64,000 nt of DNA from JAIBJN01 sp963838795 (lineage in GTDB: Bacteria > Actinomycetota > Thermoleophilia > Gaiellales > Gaiellaceae): NCBI GenBank assembly GCA_963838795.1, contig CAWISL010000010.1, forward strand, positions 476,681 to 540,680. Direction: 5' to 3'. Position numbers and translations under genes: made by a program. This document shows, piece by piece, positions 1-8,375 of this stretch (the stretch's first letter is position 1; each line of letters opens with the position of its first letter). The notes beneath the pieces are model-generated. The model saw nothing but the letters and a program-made list of their open reading frames with translations. It did not search any database and was not told the origin of the DNA.

Positions 1-1183
1 AGACCGGGAAGTGCGCGGCCGCCCAGTAGGCGAGGATCGTCATGTCCCAGGCGGTCACGGCGTCGCGCGGGAGAGCGTCGCGGACGGTTCGCAGGAGCCC
101 GAGCTCGGGCTCCTGGCGCCGCTTCGCGATCTGCTGCCTGAGCGCGGCCACCCGGGCGGGGCCATCGTCTCGCGGCGGCCCGGGCAGGCGCTCGGCGAGC
201 GCTGCGAGCACGGCTCGGGCATCGCCGGCGAGCCCGAGCGCCTCGTAGGTTGCCCCGATCCGGCGCGGGTCGGCATCGACGTGGACGAGTCGCCCGGAGA
301 GGCGCAGCCCGTACTGACCCGTCGTCTCGGCCCCGAGCTCCGTGCCGACGGCGAGCAGGACGTCGGCTCGGCCCAGCACCTCCTTGAACGCCGGCTCGTC
401 CATGGCCGTGCCGAGGGCGAGCGGGTCGTCCTCCGGGAAGGCGCCCTTGCCCATGTACGTCGTCGCCACGGGCGCCCCCAGCAGCTCGGCCACGAGCCGG
501 AGCTCGTCCCAGGCGCCGGCGCGGAGGACGCCGCCTCCCGCCCAGACGACCGGTGAGCCGGCGCCTGCGAGCAGGGCGGCCGCCTCGTCGAGCGCCGTGG
601 CGCCCGCAAGTGGAGGCGCGGGGGAACTCATGTCCAGCTCGCCCACCGGCGCGGCGGTCTCCTCCGCCAGCAGGTCGACGGGGATCTCCAGGAACACCGG
701 TCCGCTCGGCGGAGTCATCGCCCGGCGCCAGGCCTCGGCGAGGAGCTCGGGGATCTCCTCGGCGGCTTCCGCACCGGCGGCCCACTTCACCACCGGCTGG
801 AAGGATGCCTTCTGGTCGGCGAGCTCGTGGAGGAACCCGCGTCCGGCGCCGAGCAGGTCGCGCGGGATCTGGCTCGCGATCGCCACCACCGGCACGTGCG
901 AGCTGGCCGCCTCCATCAGCGCGGCGAGCGAGATCAGCGCGCCAGGGCCCGTGGAGAGGAGCAGAGGCGCGGGTCGTCCCGTCGTGCGCGCGTAGCCGTC
1001 CGCGGCGAAGCCGGCAGAGAGCTCGGTCCGGAGGCCGATCGCGGCAATCGAGCTCGTCCGCAGGCCGTCCCAGATCGCCAGCGCGTGGATCCCCGGGACG
1101 CCAAAGGCGACCTCGGCGCCGAGCGCCTGGAGGCTCTCCGCGACGAGGCTCCCGCCTGTATGTGCTTTGACCGTCTGCGCCAC
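1..1183 (-). CDS. Thiamine-diphosphate-dependent enzyme, acetolactate-synthase-like (3' end off the window)
   Basis: The visible part is about 394 residues: the N-terminal pyrimidine-binding domain and the central domain of a ThDP enzyme. The C-terminal cofactor (PP) domain lies beyond base 1. Near the N-terminus I see FGVPGIHALAIWDGL, then RTELSAGFAADGYAR, which carries the family's catalytic Glu, then STGPGA. The central domain has PVVWAGGGVLRAG and VHVDADPRRIG. This layout fits acetolactate synthase, benzoylformate decarboxylase and 5-guanidino-2-oxopentanoate decarboxylase relatives. No neighbour suggests branched-chain amino acid synthesis, so a catabolic 2-oxoacid decarboxylase is as likely. 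I chose the GTG at 1183 because it places the TGGSLVAESL segment where the family has it. An in-frame ATG at 1207 would overlap the start of the divergent gene. The substrate cannot be read from the sequence. Confidence 0.8.
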   Translation of the reverse strand, partial: MAQTVKAHTGGSLVAESLQALGAEVAFGVPGIHALAIWDGLRTSSIAAIGLRTELSAGFAADGYARTTGRPAPLLLSTGPGALISLAALMEAASSHVPVVAIASQIPRDLLGAGRGFLHELADQKASFQPVVKWAAGAEAAEEIPELLAEAWRRAMTPPSGPVFLEIPVDLLAEETAAPVGELDMSSPAPPLAGATALDEAAALLAGAGSPVVWAGGGVLRAGAWDELRLVAELLGAPVATTYMGKGAFPEDDPLALGTAMDEPAFKEVLGRADVLLAVGTELGAETTGQYGLRLSGRLVHVDADPRRIGATYEALGLAGDARAVLAALAERLPGPPRDDGPARVAALRQQIAKRRQEPELGLLRTVRDALPRDAVTAWDMTILAYWAAAHFPV

Positions 1184-1205
1184 AGCAGCGATCCTATCCA
1201 GGCTC

Positions 1206-3299
1206 ATGCCACGCGATCCCCGCCACGACATCCTCTTCGAGCCGGTCCAGATCGGGCCGAAGACGCTCCGGAACCGCTTCTACCAGGTGCCGCACTGCAC
1301 CGGGTTCGGGAGCGAGAAGCCGGGCTCGCAGGCGCGCTTCCGCGCGATGAAGGCGGAGGGGGGCTGGGCCGCGGTCTGCACCGAGGAAGCGCTCGTCAGC
1401 CCGGATTCCGATTTCTGGCCCGTCGTGTCGCAGCGGGTCTGGGACGAGGACGACGTGCGCAACCTCGCGCTGATGGCGGAGGAGGCGCACCAGCACGACT
1501 CGCTCGCCGGGGTCGAGCTGACGCACGGCGGCGTGCACGGCACCACGCGGGAGACGCGCTGGCCGGCCATCGGCCCCTCCCAACTGGCGAGCGACTACTA
1601 CTCGTTCGTCGTCCCGAAGGCGATGGAGCTCGACGACATCCGGCGTGTCCGCGGCGACTGGGTGCGCGGCGCGAAGGCCGTGCGCGATGCCGGGCTCGAC
1701 ATCGTCTACGTGTACGGGGGCCACTCGTACCTGCCGCTGCAGTTCCTCTCGCCGTTCTACAACAAGCGGGCGGATGAATACGGAGGCTCATTGGAAAACC
1801 GTGCCCGCTTCTGGCTGGAGACGCTCGAGGCCGTCCGCGAGGCGGTGGGTGACGACTGCGCCGTCGCCGTCCGGTTGTGCGTCGAGGCCCTAGGGCCGGC
1901 CGGTGTCGAGCTGGACGAGGGGCTGGGCTTCGTCCGCCTGGCGGATCATCTCGTCGACCTCTGGGACGTGAACGTCGGCTCGATCATCGAGTGGTCGAAG
2001 GACTCGGGCACGTCACGCTTCTTCTCCGAGGGCTACCAGCTCGAGTGGACCGGGCGCGTGCGCGAGGCGACGGCCAAGCCGATCGTCGGCGTCGGGAGGC
2101 TCACCAACCCCGACCGTATGGCCGAGATCATCCGCTCGGGCGCGTGGGACTTGATCGGTGCCGCCCGCCCCTCCATCGCCGACCCCTTCCTCCCGAAGAA
2201 GGTCGAGGAGGGCCGCTACGGGGAGGTGCGCGAGTGCATCGGCTGCAACATCTGCGTGCTGAAGGCGGAGGGCGGCAACCACATCGGCTGCACCCAGAAC
2301 GCGACCGCGGGCGAGGAGTACCGGCGTGGCTGGCATCCGGAGCGATTCGAGCCGGCCGAGAACTTCGACCGCGACGTCCTCGTCGTCGGCGCAGGGCCGG
2401 CCGGGATGGAGTGCGCGATCGTGCTCGGCAAGCGCGGCTTCCGCCGTGTCCACCTCGTCGACGCCGAGGCCGAGATCGGCGGGATCATGCGGTGGATCCC
2501 GAGGCTTCCCGGGCTCGGCGAGTGGGGCCGTGTTGTGAACTGGCGCGCCGTCCAGCTTGCGAACCTGGACAACGTCGAGCTGATCACCGGCGCGCGCCTC
2601 TCCGCGCAGGACGTGCGCGAGTACGGCGCCGAGGTCGTCGTCGCCGCCACCGGCGCGCACTGGGCGCCGGACGGGCTCAACTTCGTCACTCACGAGCCGA
2701 TCCCGGGCGCGGATGCGTCGCTTCCCCATGTCCTCACGCCCGAGCAGATCATGGTCGAGGGCAAGACGCCGCCCGGGGAACGCGTTCTCGTCTTCGACGC
2801 CGAGGGCTACTTCATGGCCGCGGGGCTCGCGGAGAAGCTGGCCGCGGACGGGCTCTCCGTCGTGATCGCGGCGCCGCACGAGCGAATCGCGCCGGTCTGC
2901 GACGAGACGCTCGAGGGACCGCTGCTCCGCCAGCACCTGCACGAGCTCGGTATCCGGCAGCGGCCCGGGACGATGTTGACGGCGATCGAGCCGGGGAGCG
3001 TGGCCGCCGTCGACGAGTTCGGAGAGCCCTTCGTCGTGGAGGCGGACGCGGTCGTCCTCGTCACCCAGCGCGTTTCGGACGACCATCTCTACCGCGAGCT
3101 CAAGGCGGACGCGGATGCTCTGGCAGGGGAGGGAATCGAGGCGGTGTACCGGATCGGCGACTGTGTCGCGCCGCGGCTCATCGCCGAGGCGATCTTCGAC
3201 GGCCACCGGCTCGCGCGCGAGATCGACTCCGAGAACCCCACCCTCCCGCTTCCGTACAGGCGGGAACGGCTCATCCTCGAGTCGGTATCGACCGCGTAG
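1206..3299 (+). CDS. Trimethylamine-dehydrogenase-family flavoprotein (FMN, 4Fe-4S, dinucleotide-binding domains)
   Basis: A 697-residue protein with the layout of trimethylamine dehydrogenase (TMADH): an old-yellow-enzyme barrel, then a 4Fe-4S site, then ADP/NAD-type domains (VVGAGPAGMECA). NRFYQVPHC places Cys31 where TMADH binds FMN covalently (Cys30 of the mature enzyme). VYVYGGHSYLPLQF keeps the catalytic Tyr and His, and EWSKDSG keeps the Asp. CIGCNIC plus a later Cys are the cluster ligands. Two of the three aromatic residues that cage trimethylamine differ: the Tyr60 position is Glu (CTEEALV) and the Trp355 position falls in LKAEGG. The third Trp is kept. I infer oxidation of an amine other than trimethylamine, with electrons leaving through the cluster, perhaps to an ETF. 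ATG 1206 gives MPRDPRHD, matching the TMADH N-terminus. The stop overlaps the start of the next gene. Confidence 0.9.
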   Translation: MPRDPRHDILFEPVQIGPKTLRNRFYQVPHCTGFGSEKPGSQARFRAMKAEGGWAAVCTEEALVSPDSDFWPVVSQRVWDEDDVRNLALMAEEAHQHDSLAGVELTHGGVHGTTRETRWPAIGPSQLASDYYSFVVPKAMELDDIRRVRGDWVRGAKAVRDAGLDIVYVYGGHSYLPLQFLSPFYNKRADEYGGSLENRARFWLETLEAVREAVGDDCAVAVRLCVEALGPAGVELDEGLGFVRLADHLVDLWDVNVGSIIEWSKDSGTSRFFSEGYQLEWTGRVREATAKPIVGVGRLTNPDRMAEIIRSGAWDLIGAARPSIADPFLPKKVEEGRYGEVRECIGCNICVLKAEGGNHIGCTQNATAGEEYRRGWHPERFEPAENFDRDVLVVGAGPAGMECAIVLGKRGFRRVHLVDAEAEIGGIMRWIPRLPGLGEWGRVVNWRAVQLANLDNVELITGARLSAQDVREYGAEVVVAATGAHWAPDGLNFVTHEPIPGADASLPHVLTPEQIMVEGKTPPGERVLVFDAEGYFMAAGLAEKLAADGLSVVIAAPHERIAPVCDETLEGPLLRQHLHELGIRQRPGTMLTAIEPGSVAAVDEFGEPFVVEADAVVLVTQRVSDDHLYRELKADADALAGEGIEAVYRIGDCVAPRLIAEAIFDGHRLAREIDSENPTLPLPYRRERLILESVSTA

Positions 3300-5290
3300 T
3301 GGCGAACGTCCGGACCGAGTTCCCGCGCCGAATCCGGGAGATCGAGAACACATGGCTCCACCTCTCCGACGGCACGCGTCTCGCCGTGCGGATCTGGCTC
3401 CCGGAAGGGGCCGAGAACGAGCCCGTCCCGGCGATCATGGAGTACCTGCCGTACCGGAAGGTGGACGGCACCGCCACTCGAGACTCCCAGCGCCAGCCGT
3501 ATCTGGCCGGGTTCGGCTACGCCGCCGTACGCGTGGACATGCGCGGCACCGGCGAGTCGGACGGCGTGCTCACGGACGAGTACAGCCAGCAAGAACAGGA
3601 GGACGCGCTCGAGATCCTCGCGTGGATCCGCGAGCAGCCCTGGTGCGACGGGACGCTCGGCATTTGGGGCATCTCCTGGGGCGGTTTCAACGCCCTCCAG
3701 ATCGCGGCGCTCCGCCCTCCGGGGCTCGAGGCGATCATCACCATGTGCTCGACGGACGACCGGTACTCGGACGACGTCCACTATCGCGGCGGCTGCGTCC
3801 TCGCCCTCGACATGCTCCACTGGGCCTCCTCGATGCTGACCTGGAACGCGCGGCCCCCGGACCCGCGGCTCTACGGCGAGGGCTGGCGCGAGGCCTGGCT
3901 GGAGCGCTTGGAGACGCTCACGCCTTGGATCGAGCACTGGCTCGGACACCAGCGCCGTGACGGATATTGGAAGCACGGCTCGGTCTGCGAGGACTACTCC
4001 GACATCGAGTGCGCTGTCTACGCGGTGGGTGGCTTCGTGGACGGGTACACGAACGCGGTGCCGCGGCTCCTCTCCGGGCTCTCCTGCCCGCGCAAGGGCA
4101 TCATCGGGCCCTGGGCGCACGACTTCCCCGAGAACGCCTCACCCGGGCCGTCGATCGGCTTCCTGCAGGAGTCGGTGCGCTGGTTCGACCACTGGCTGAA
4201 GGGGATCGACACCGGGATCATGGACGAGCCGATGCTCCGCGTCTGGATGCAGGACTCCGTGGAGCCGCGGCCGATGTACGACCTGCGGCCGGGCCGCTGG
4301 GTCGCCGAGGAGGAGTGGCCGTCGCAGCGGGTCGGTTCGCGCGTTTGGGAGCTGCCGGTCGAGGAGCCGCGCGAGCTCCTGGGCGTGCAGTCGTGCGGGA
4401 CCGAGGCCGGCGTGTGGACGGCCGAGGGCCAGTCGGCCGATCTGGCCGGTGATCAGCGGCCCGACGACGCGCTCTCGCTCACGTTCGACTCGGAGCCCCT
4501 AGCGGAGCCGCTGGAGATCCTTGGGCTGCCGGAGGCGACGCTGGAGCTGGCCGCCGACCGGCCGAGTGCACTCGTCGCCGTGCGGCTCTGCGACGTCTTC
4601 CCGGACGGCACTTCGGCCCTCGTCACGCGCGGGCTCCTCAACCTCTCGCACCGCGTGAGCCACGAGCACCCAGAGCTGCTGGAGCCCGGCCGGCGCTACG
4701 AGGTGCGGGTTCCGCTCGACGTGATGGCCTACTCAGTTCCGGCCGGCCACCGGTTGCGCTTCGCGGTCTCCCCGACGTACTGGCCGTGGGCCTGGCCCTC
4801 GCCGGAGCCGGTTCGGCTGACCCTCTTCTCAGGGAGTGTCGAGCTGCCAGAGCGCCCGCCCCGGCCGGACGACGCCGACTTATCGGACTTCGGCGAGCCC
4901 GAGCAGTCGGCCAAGCTCGAGGTCGAGGCGGTCGCGGGCTCGCCGCAAGGACGCTCCATCCGCCGCGAGCTGGCGACCGGGCTCGTCGAGCAGGTCTTCG
5001 ACTGGGACCTCGGCGGCTCGCAGCGCTTCGTGGACATCGACCTCGGCTCCTCGGACACGAGCCACACGGTCTACTCGATCCGCGAAGGGGACCCGCTCTC
5101 GGCGGAGGTGCGCTTCCACGCGACCTCCGGCATGGGCCGCGGCGACTGGAGCATGCGCTCGGAGGTGACGAGCGCGATGACCTCCGACGCGGAGGCCTTC
5201 CACGTCACGACGCTGCTCGAGGTCTACGAGCGAAACGCGCGCATCTTCGCGCGCACGTGGACGCACCGGTTTCCCCGGGATCTTGTCTAA
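3299..5290 (+). CDS. CocE/NonD family S15 hydrolase (X-Pro dipeptidyl-peptidase fold)
   Basis: A 663-residue alpha/beta hydrolase of the S15 (X-Pro dipeptidyl-peptidase/cocaine esterase) family, which cleaves acyl esters or X-Pro peptides. The N-terminal part has the early strands and the VDMRGTGESDG segment. The nucleophile elbow GISWGGF has Ser at about residue 126, and the charge-relay His lies in GPWAHDFPE. The C-terminal third is the jelly-roll domain typical of PepX_C. There is no signal peptide, so it is probably cytoplasmic. The GTG start at 3299 shares its G with the TAG stop of the dehydrogenase gene, so the two are probably translated together and may serve one pathway. The reading frame stays open far upstream, but that part only shadows the dehydrogenase gene. 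Its stop overlaps the stop of the convergent gene by a few bases. Confidence 0.9.
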   Translation: MANVRTEFPRRIREIENTWLHLSDGTRLAVRIWLPEGAENEPVPAIMEYLPYRKVDGTATRDSQRQPYLAGFGYAAVRVDMRGTGESDGVLTDEYSQQEQEDALEILAWIREQPWCDGTLGIWGISWGGFNALQIAALRPPGLEAIITMCSTDDRYSDDVHYRGGCVLALDMLHWASSMLTWNARPPDPRLYGEGWREAWLERLETLTPWIEHWLGHQRRDGYWKHGSVCEDYSDIECAVYAVGGFVDGYTNAVPRLLSGLSCPRKGIIGPWAHDFPENASPGPSIGFLQESVRWFDHWLKGIDTGIMDEPMLRVWMQDSVEPRPMYDLRPGRWVAEEEWPSQRVGSRVWELPVEEPRELLGVQSCGTEAGVWTAEGQSADLAGDQRPDDALSLTFDSEPLAEPLEILGLPEATLELAADRPSALVAVRLCDVFPDGTSALVTRGLLNLSHRVSHEHPELLEPGRRYEVRVPLDVMAYSVPAGHRLRFAVSPTYWPWAWPSPEPVRLTLFSGSVELPERPPRPDDADLSDFGEPEQSAKLEVEAVAGSPQGRSIRRELATGLVEQVFDWDLGGSQRFVDIDLGSSDTSHTVYSIREGDPLSAEVRFHATSGMGRGDWSMRSEVTSAMTSDAEAFHVTTLLEVYERNARIFARTWTHRFPRDLV

Positions 5291-6837
5291 GGCAGCCGGT
5301 AGTAGCGCTCGCCGCTGAAGTCGACCATCAGGGCGCGACCGTCCACCAGCGCCTCGAAGCGCATCCGCTCCGGCGACCACTCGTCGCCGACGCGGTACCT
5401 CCCGTCCGGCAGCGGCTCGAGCGTCAGCTCCATGCCCCAGGGGAAGATCACGAGCAGCTCGGCTCCTCGCATGACGATGCGGAAGTTCGAGTACCAGGGG
5501 TTGTACGCTCGGTAGTGGCCGGGGTAGGCGCCCCACGCCTCGGGAGGGGCCAGAGCGGGGGCTGCCGGGACGTCCTCACGCCGGTAGATGTTGCCTCCAT
5601 GCACGGCCGCCACGATCCGGCCGCCCTCGCGGCGGAAGCGGAGGAAGTAGAGGGAGAGGTCGGGCCGGCCGGCCAGGAAGCGATTGCCGCGCCGGACCGT
5701 GAGCGGCTCTCCGTCGAGGAAAAGGTGGCCGCCCTTCACCTCGATTCCGAGGCGACCGGCCTCGCCCAGGTACACGCCCGCATAGTCCGCCGCGTCCTCG
5801 ACCGCCAGGGGATCACGGACACGGGGGGATATGCCGTCGCGGTAGAGGGCGAGTATCGCCTCGGCGACCCCTTCGGTGAGGTCCTGCTCGTCGGTCGCGT
5901 TCACGCCCACGACGACCCCCAGCCCCGAGTCCAGGTCGCCGAGCATCGTCGACCCGAACCCCGGCATCGAGCCGCCGTGGCGGATCTCCCGCCGCCCCTC
6001 GCGCTCGCGGAGCTCGAGCCCGAGGCCATACCACCAACCGTCGTTGGCCTCGATCGCCGGCGAGGCCATGAGCTCGAACGACTCCGGCGAGAGGACGCCC
6101 TCCCCGCGGTTCAGGAGCGTCCGCAGATAGGCCGCGAGGTCCTCCATCGTCCCGGCCTGTGAGCCGTCGCCCGTCGCGGTCTCGAGCCAGGGCGCGGGCA
6201 CCCACGGATCAGTCCGCCGCGCTGGCCGGTCGTCGTGCAGGCGTTCGTAGGCGACCGCCAGCCGGCCACGACCCTCGCTGGTGATGGCGGGATCGGTGGA
6301 CTCGAGGCCCAGCGGTTCCAGGATCCGCTCACGGAGGACGTCGGCGTACGGCAGTCCGGTCAGGTCCTCGATGACGAAGCCGAGGGCCCGATAGCCGACG
6401 TTCGAATAGAGGTAGCGGGTGCCCGGAGTGAACCCGACCTCGGTCTCGCGCAGGGCCCACACGTCGTAGCGCGAGCTCGCGCTCAGGTCGGCGCCCGTCA
6501 TCAGCCCGCTCGAATGCGTCATCAGATGGCGGATCGTGATCGGGCCATGCTCTGAGCGGACCTCGAACCACGGCAGGAAGCGGACGACGGGCTCGTCGAG
6601 GTCGACCGAGCCCTCCTCGTGCAGCTGCAGCAGCAGGATCGCGGTGAAGGTCTTGCCGATCGAGCCGAGCTCGAAGTACGTCTCCCGGCTCACGGGCACT
6701 CCCGCATCCACATTCGCCAGCCCGAACGTCTCGGACGCCACGATCTCGCTCCTGTCGGTCACCGCCACCGAGAGGCCCGGAAATCCTTCGACGACCAGCG
6801 TCTCCTCGGCGTAGGCGCGGAGTGTGTCGACGGCCAC
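5287..6837 (-). CDS. Serine hydrolase of the beta-lactamase/class C penicillin-binding fold
   Basis: A 516-residue member of the beta-lactamase (PF00144) family. It has the three signatures in order: SxxK as S59-I-G-K62 in ELGSIGKTF, YSN in YLYSNVGY, and HGG in IRHGGSMPGF. The last 150 residues or so form an extra beta-rich domain, as in EstB-type esterases and D-aminopeptidases of this fold. No clear signal peptide or lipobox is visible, which argues against a secreted beta-lactamase. A cytoplasmic esterase or peptidase is more likely. It runs convergent to the S15 hydrolase with overlapping stops, and divergent from the amidohydrolase gene with only 34 bases between starts. Those 34 bases must hold both promoters. 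Confidence 0.85.
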   Translation of the reverse strand: MAVDTLRAYAEETLVVEGFPGLSVAVTDRSEIVASETFGLANVDAGVPVSRETYFELGSIGKTFTAILLLQLHEEGSVDLDEPVVRFLPWFEVRSEHGPITIRHLMTHSSGLMTGADLSASSRYDVWALRETEVGFTPGTRYLYSNVGYRALGFVIEDLTGLPYADVLRERILEPLGLESTDPAITSEGRGRLAVAYERLHDDRPARRTDPWVPAPWLETATGDGSQAGTMEDLAAYLRTLLNRGEGVLSPESFELMASPAIEANDGWWYGLGLELREREGRREIRHGGSMPGFGSTMLGDLDSGLGVVVGVNATDEQDLTEGVAEAILALYRDGISPRVRDPLAVEDAADYAGVYLGEAGRLGIEVKGGHLFLDGEPLTVRRGNRFLAGRPDLSLYFLRFRREGGRIVAAVHGGNIYRREDVPAAPALAPPEAWGAYPGHYRAYNPWYSNFRIVMRGAELLVIFPWGMELTLEPLPDGRYRVGDEWSPERMRFEALVDGRALMVDFSGERYYRLP

Positions 6838-6871
6838 AACGTGGCGATCTTAGGCCCGATACTGTGAGCGC

Positions 6872-7948
6872 GTGATCGACTGCGACATCCATCCGCAGAT
6901 CGGCGACCCCGAGGAGCTGCTCGCCTACGTTGACCCGGCGCAGCGCGAGTGGTTCCGGGCGCAGGGGCCTTCGCTCGGGCTTCCGGGCTACTCGTGGACG
7001 CACCCTTCCTCCTGGTTTCGACAGGACATCGAGCAGAACGGGCGCCCGCCGGCCTCCGACGTGGACGCCGTACGGCGCGAGCTGCTCGACCCGAGCGGCA
7101 CCGACGTCGGCGTGCTCAACGGAGACGATGCCGTGCTCGTCTCGTTGATGCCGAGCCCGTACCGAGCCGCCGAGCTCGCGCGCGCCCACAACGAATGGCT
7201 TCGCGAGCGTTGGCTCGACGCCGAGCCACGCCTGCGCGCTTCCATCCTCTGCCCGGCACAGGATCCTCAGGCGGCCGCGGCGGAGATCCGCCGCGCGGCC
7301 GACGACGAGCGCTTCGTCCACGTGCTCCTCTGCGGCGGCGCCGACCGGCCCTACGGCGAGCCCCGCTACCTGCCCATCTTCGAGGCGGCCGCCGAATGCG
7401 GGCTGCCCGTGGCCATCCACTCCGGCGGGGAGGGCATGGGCATCGCCGCGCCGCCCGGCGGGGCCGGCCCGGTCACCTTCTACATCGAGTGGCACACGCT
7501 CGGCTCCGCCTGCTCGACGATGTCGCACCTCGTCTCGCTGCTCTGCCACGGGACGTTCGAACGGCTTCCGAGCCTCAAGGTGTTGCTGATCGAGGGTGGG
7601 ATCGCCTGGCTGCCGGGCATGCTCTGGCGGCTCGACACCAACTGGCGGGCGCTCAGAAGCGAGGTGCCCTGGCTCGAGCGCAAGCCGAGCGAGGTCGCGC
7701 GCGAGCACGTTCGCTTCTCGACCCAGCCCCTGGAGCACACCGACGGCCGCGACGAAACGCTCTTCGAGATGCTCGAGGCCGTCGGTGCGCCTGACAACCT
7801 CTGCTTCGCCTCGGATTACCCGCACTGGGACTTCGACGATCCCGACTTCATGCTCAAGCGGCTGCCCGAGGGCTGGCGTGCCGGGGTCCTGCACGAGAAC
7901 GCGGCCGAGCTCTACGGCGCGCGGCTGAACCTGCCGGCCGTTGGCTAG
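6872..7948 (+). CDS. Amidohydrolase 2 family protein (TIM-barrel decarboxylase/hydrolase)
   Basis: A 358-residue metal-dependent TIM-barrel protein of the amidohydrolase_2 (PF04909) group, which includes ACMSD-type decarboxylases and 2-pyrone hydrolases. The N-terminus begins MIDCDIHPQ, where the family often has DxHxH (the second metal His is not obvious here). Central His residues occur in VAIHSGG, and the late Asp lies in FASDYPHWDFDDP. The GTG start at 6872 is the first in-frame start after the divergent promoter gap. Its last 8 bases overlap the Rieske gene that follows, so the pair is probably co-expressed. A decarboxylase next to a Rieske ferredoxin-like protein is a common arrangement in aromatic-compound degradation. 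That role is inferred from context. Confidence 0.85.
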   Translation: MIDCDIHPQIGDPEELLAYVDPAQREWFRAQGPSLGLPGYSWTHPSSWFRQDIEQNGRPPASDVDAVRRELLDPSGTDVGVLNGDDAVLVSLMPSPYRAAELARAHNEWLRERWLDAEPRLRASILCPAQDPQAAAAEIRRAADDERFVHVLLCGGADRPYGEPRYLPIFEAAAECGLPVAIHSGGEGMGIAAPPGGAGPVTFYIEWHTLGSACSTMSHLVSLLCHGTFERLPSLKVLLIEGGIAWLPGMLWRLDTNWRALRSEVPWLERKPSEVAREHVRFSTQPLEHTDGRDETLFEMLEAVGAPDNLCFASDYPHWDFDDPDFMLKRLPEGWRAGVLHENAAELYGARLNLPAVG

Positions 7949-8297
7949 CGGAGACTGGGTCGACGTCGGCGCGGCGGCCGACCTGGAGCGCGCGGGCCGC
8001 CTCGTCGCCCGAGTGAACGGCCGCGAGATCGGAGTCGTCGCCGAGCCGGACGGCACCCCGCGCGGGATCCGGAATCGCTGCCCGCACCACGGCGGGCCGC
8101 TTTGCCTCGGACGCCTGGGCGAGCGCGTCGGGGGTGAGCCGGGCGTCTACCAGCTCACCGGGACGCGGACGCTCCGCTGCCCGTGGCACGGGTGGGAGTT
8201 CGACCTCGAGACCGGCGTCTGCGTCGACGAGCCGTCGCTCAGGGCGGCGGTGTATCCCGTGCGCGTGGCCGACGGCCGGGTGCTCGTGCGGGCTTGA
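7941..8297 (+). CDS. Rieske [2Fe-2S] protein, small ferredoxin type
   Basis: A 118-residue protein that is a single Rieske domain. The two cluster-binding loops are CPHHGG at about residue 47 (C-x-H) and CPWHGW at about residue 74 (C-x-x-H). It has no oxygenase catalytic domain and no membrane anchor, so it is probably a soluble electron carrier or the ferredoxin subunit of a multicomponent oxygenase. The only start that keeps the whole domain is TTG at 7941, inside the end of the amidohydrolase gene. That overlap implies coupled translation. No oxygenase alpha subunit is encoded in the window, so the electron acceptor is unknown. Confidence 0.88.
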   Translation: MASGDWVDVGAAADLERAGRLVARVNGREIGVVAEPDGTPRGIRNRCPHHGGPLCLGRLGERVGGEPGVYQLTGTRTLRCPWHGWEFDLETGVCVDEPSLRAAVYPVRVADGRVLVRA

Positions 8298-8311
8298 TCG
8301 GTCGGAGCTGC

Positions 8312-8375
8312 TGTATGCGACGCTGCATCATGCCGCTCTGCATACGGATCGTATGCAATACTGCATAAGGCAGTA
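8312..8375. promoter_or_regulatory. Cluster of TGCAT-type palindromes ahead of the ATPase gene
   Basis: The short gap before the ATPase gene holds at least three inverted repeats built on the same core. GCAT-C-ATGC lies at 8325-8333, TGCATACG-GAT-CGTATGCA at 8339-8357 (8-bp perfect arms), and TACTGC-ATAAG-GCAGTA at 8359-8375, ending one base before the GTG start. Further half sites (TGTATGC, TGCATA) flank them. Such spacing suggests a homodimeric repressor with several sites, possibly autoregulation, but no regulator gene is adjacent. Confidence 0.55.

Noticed and set aside
1877..3298. In-frame extension of the S15 hydrolase by about 470 residues
   Set aside because: This part shadows the amine dehydrogenase in another frame and is Arg/Gly-rich. 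The hydrolase fold starts after GTG 3299.
6838..6871. Operator in the 34-base divergent gap
   Set aside because: The gap is too short to tell promoter from operator, and I see no inverted repeat in it.
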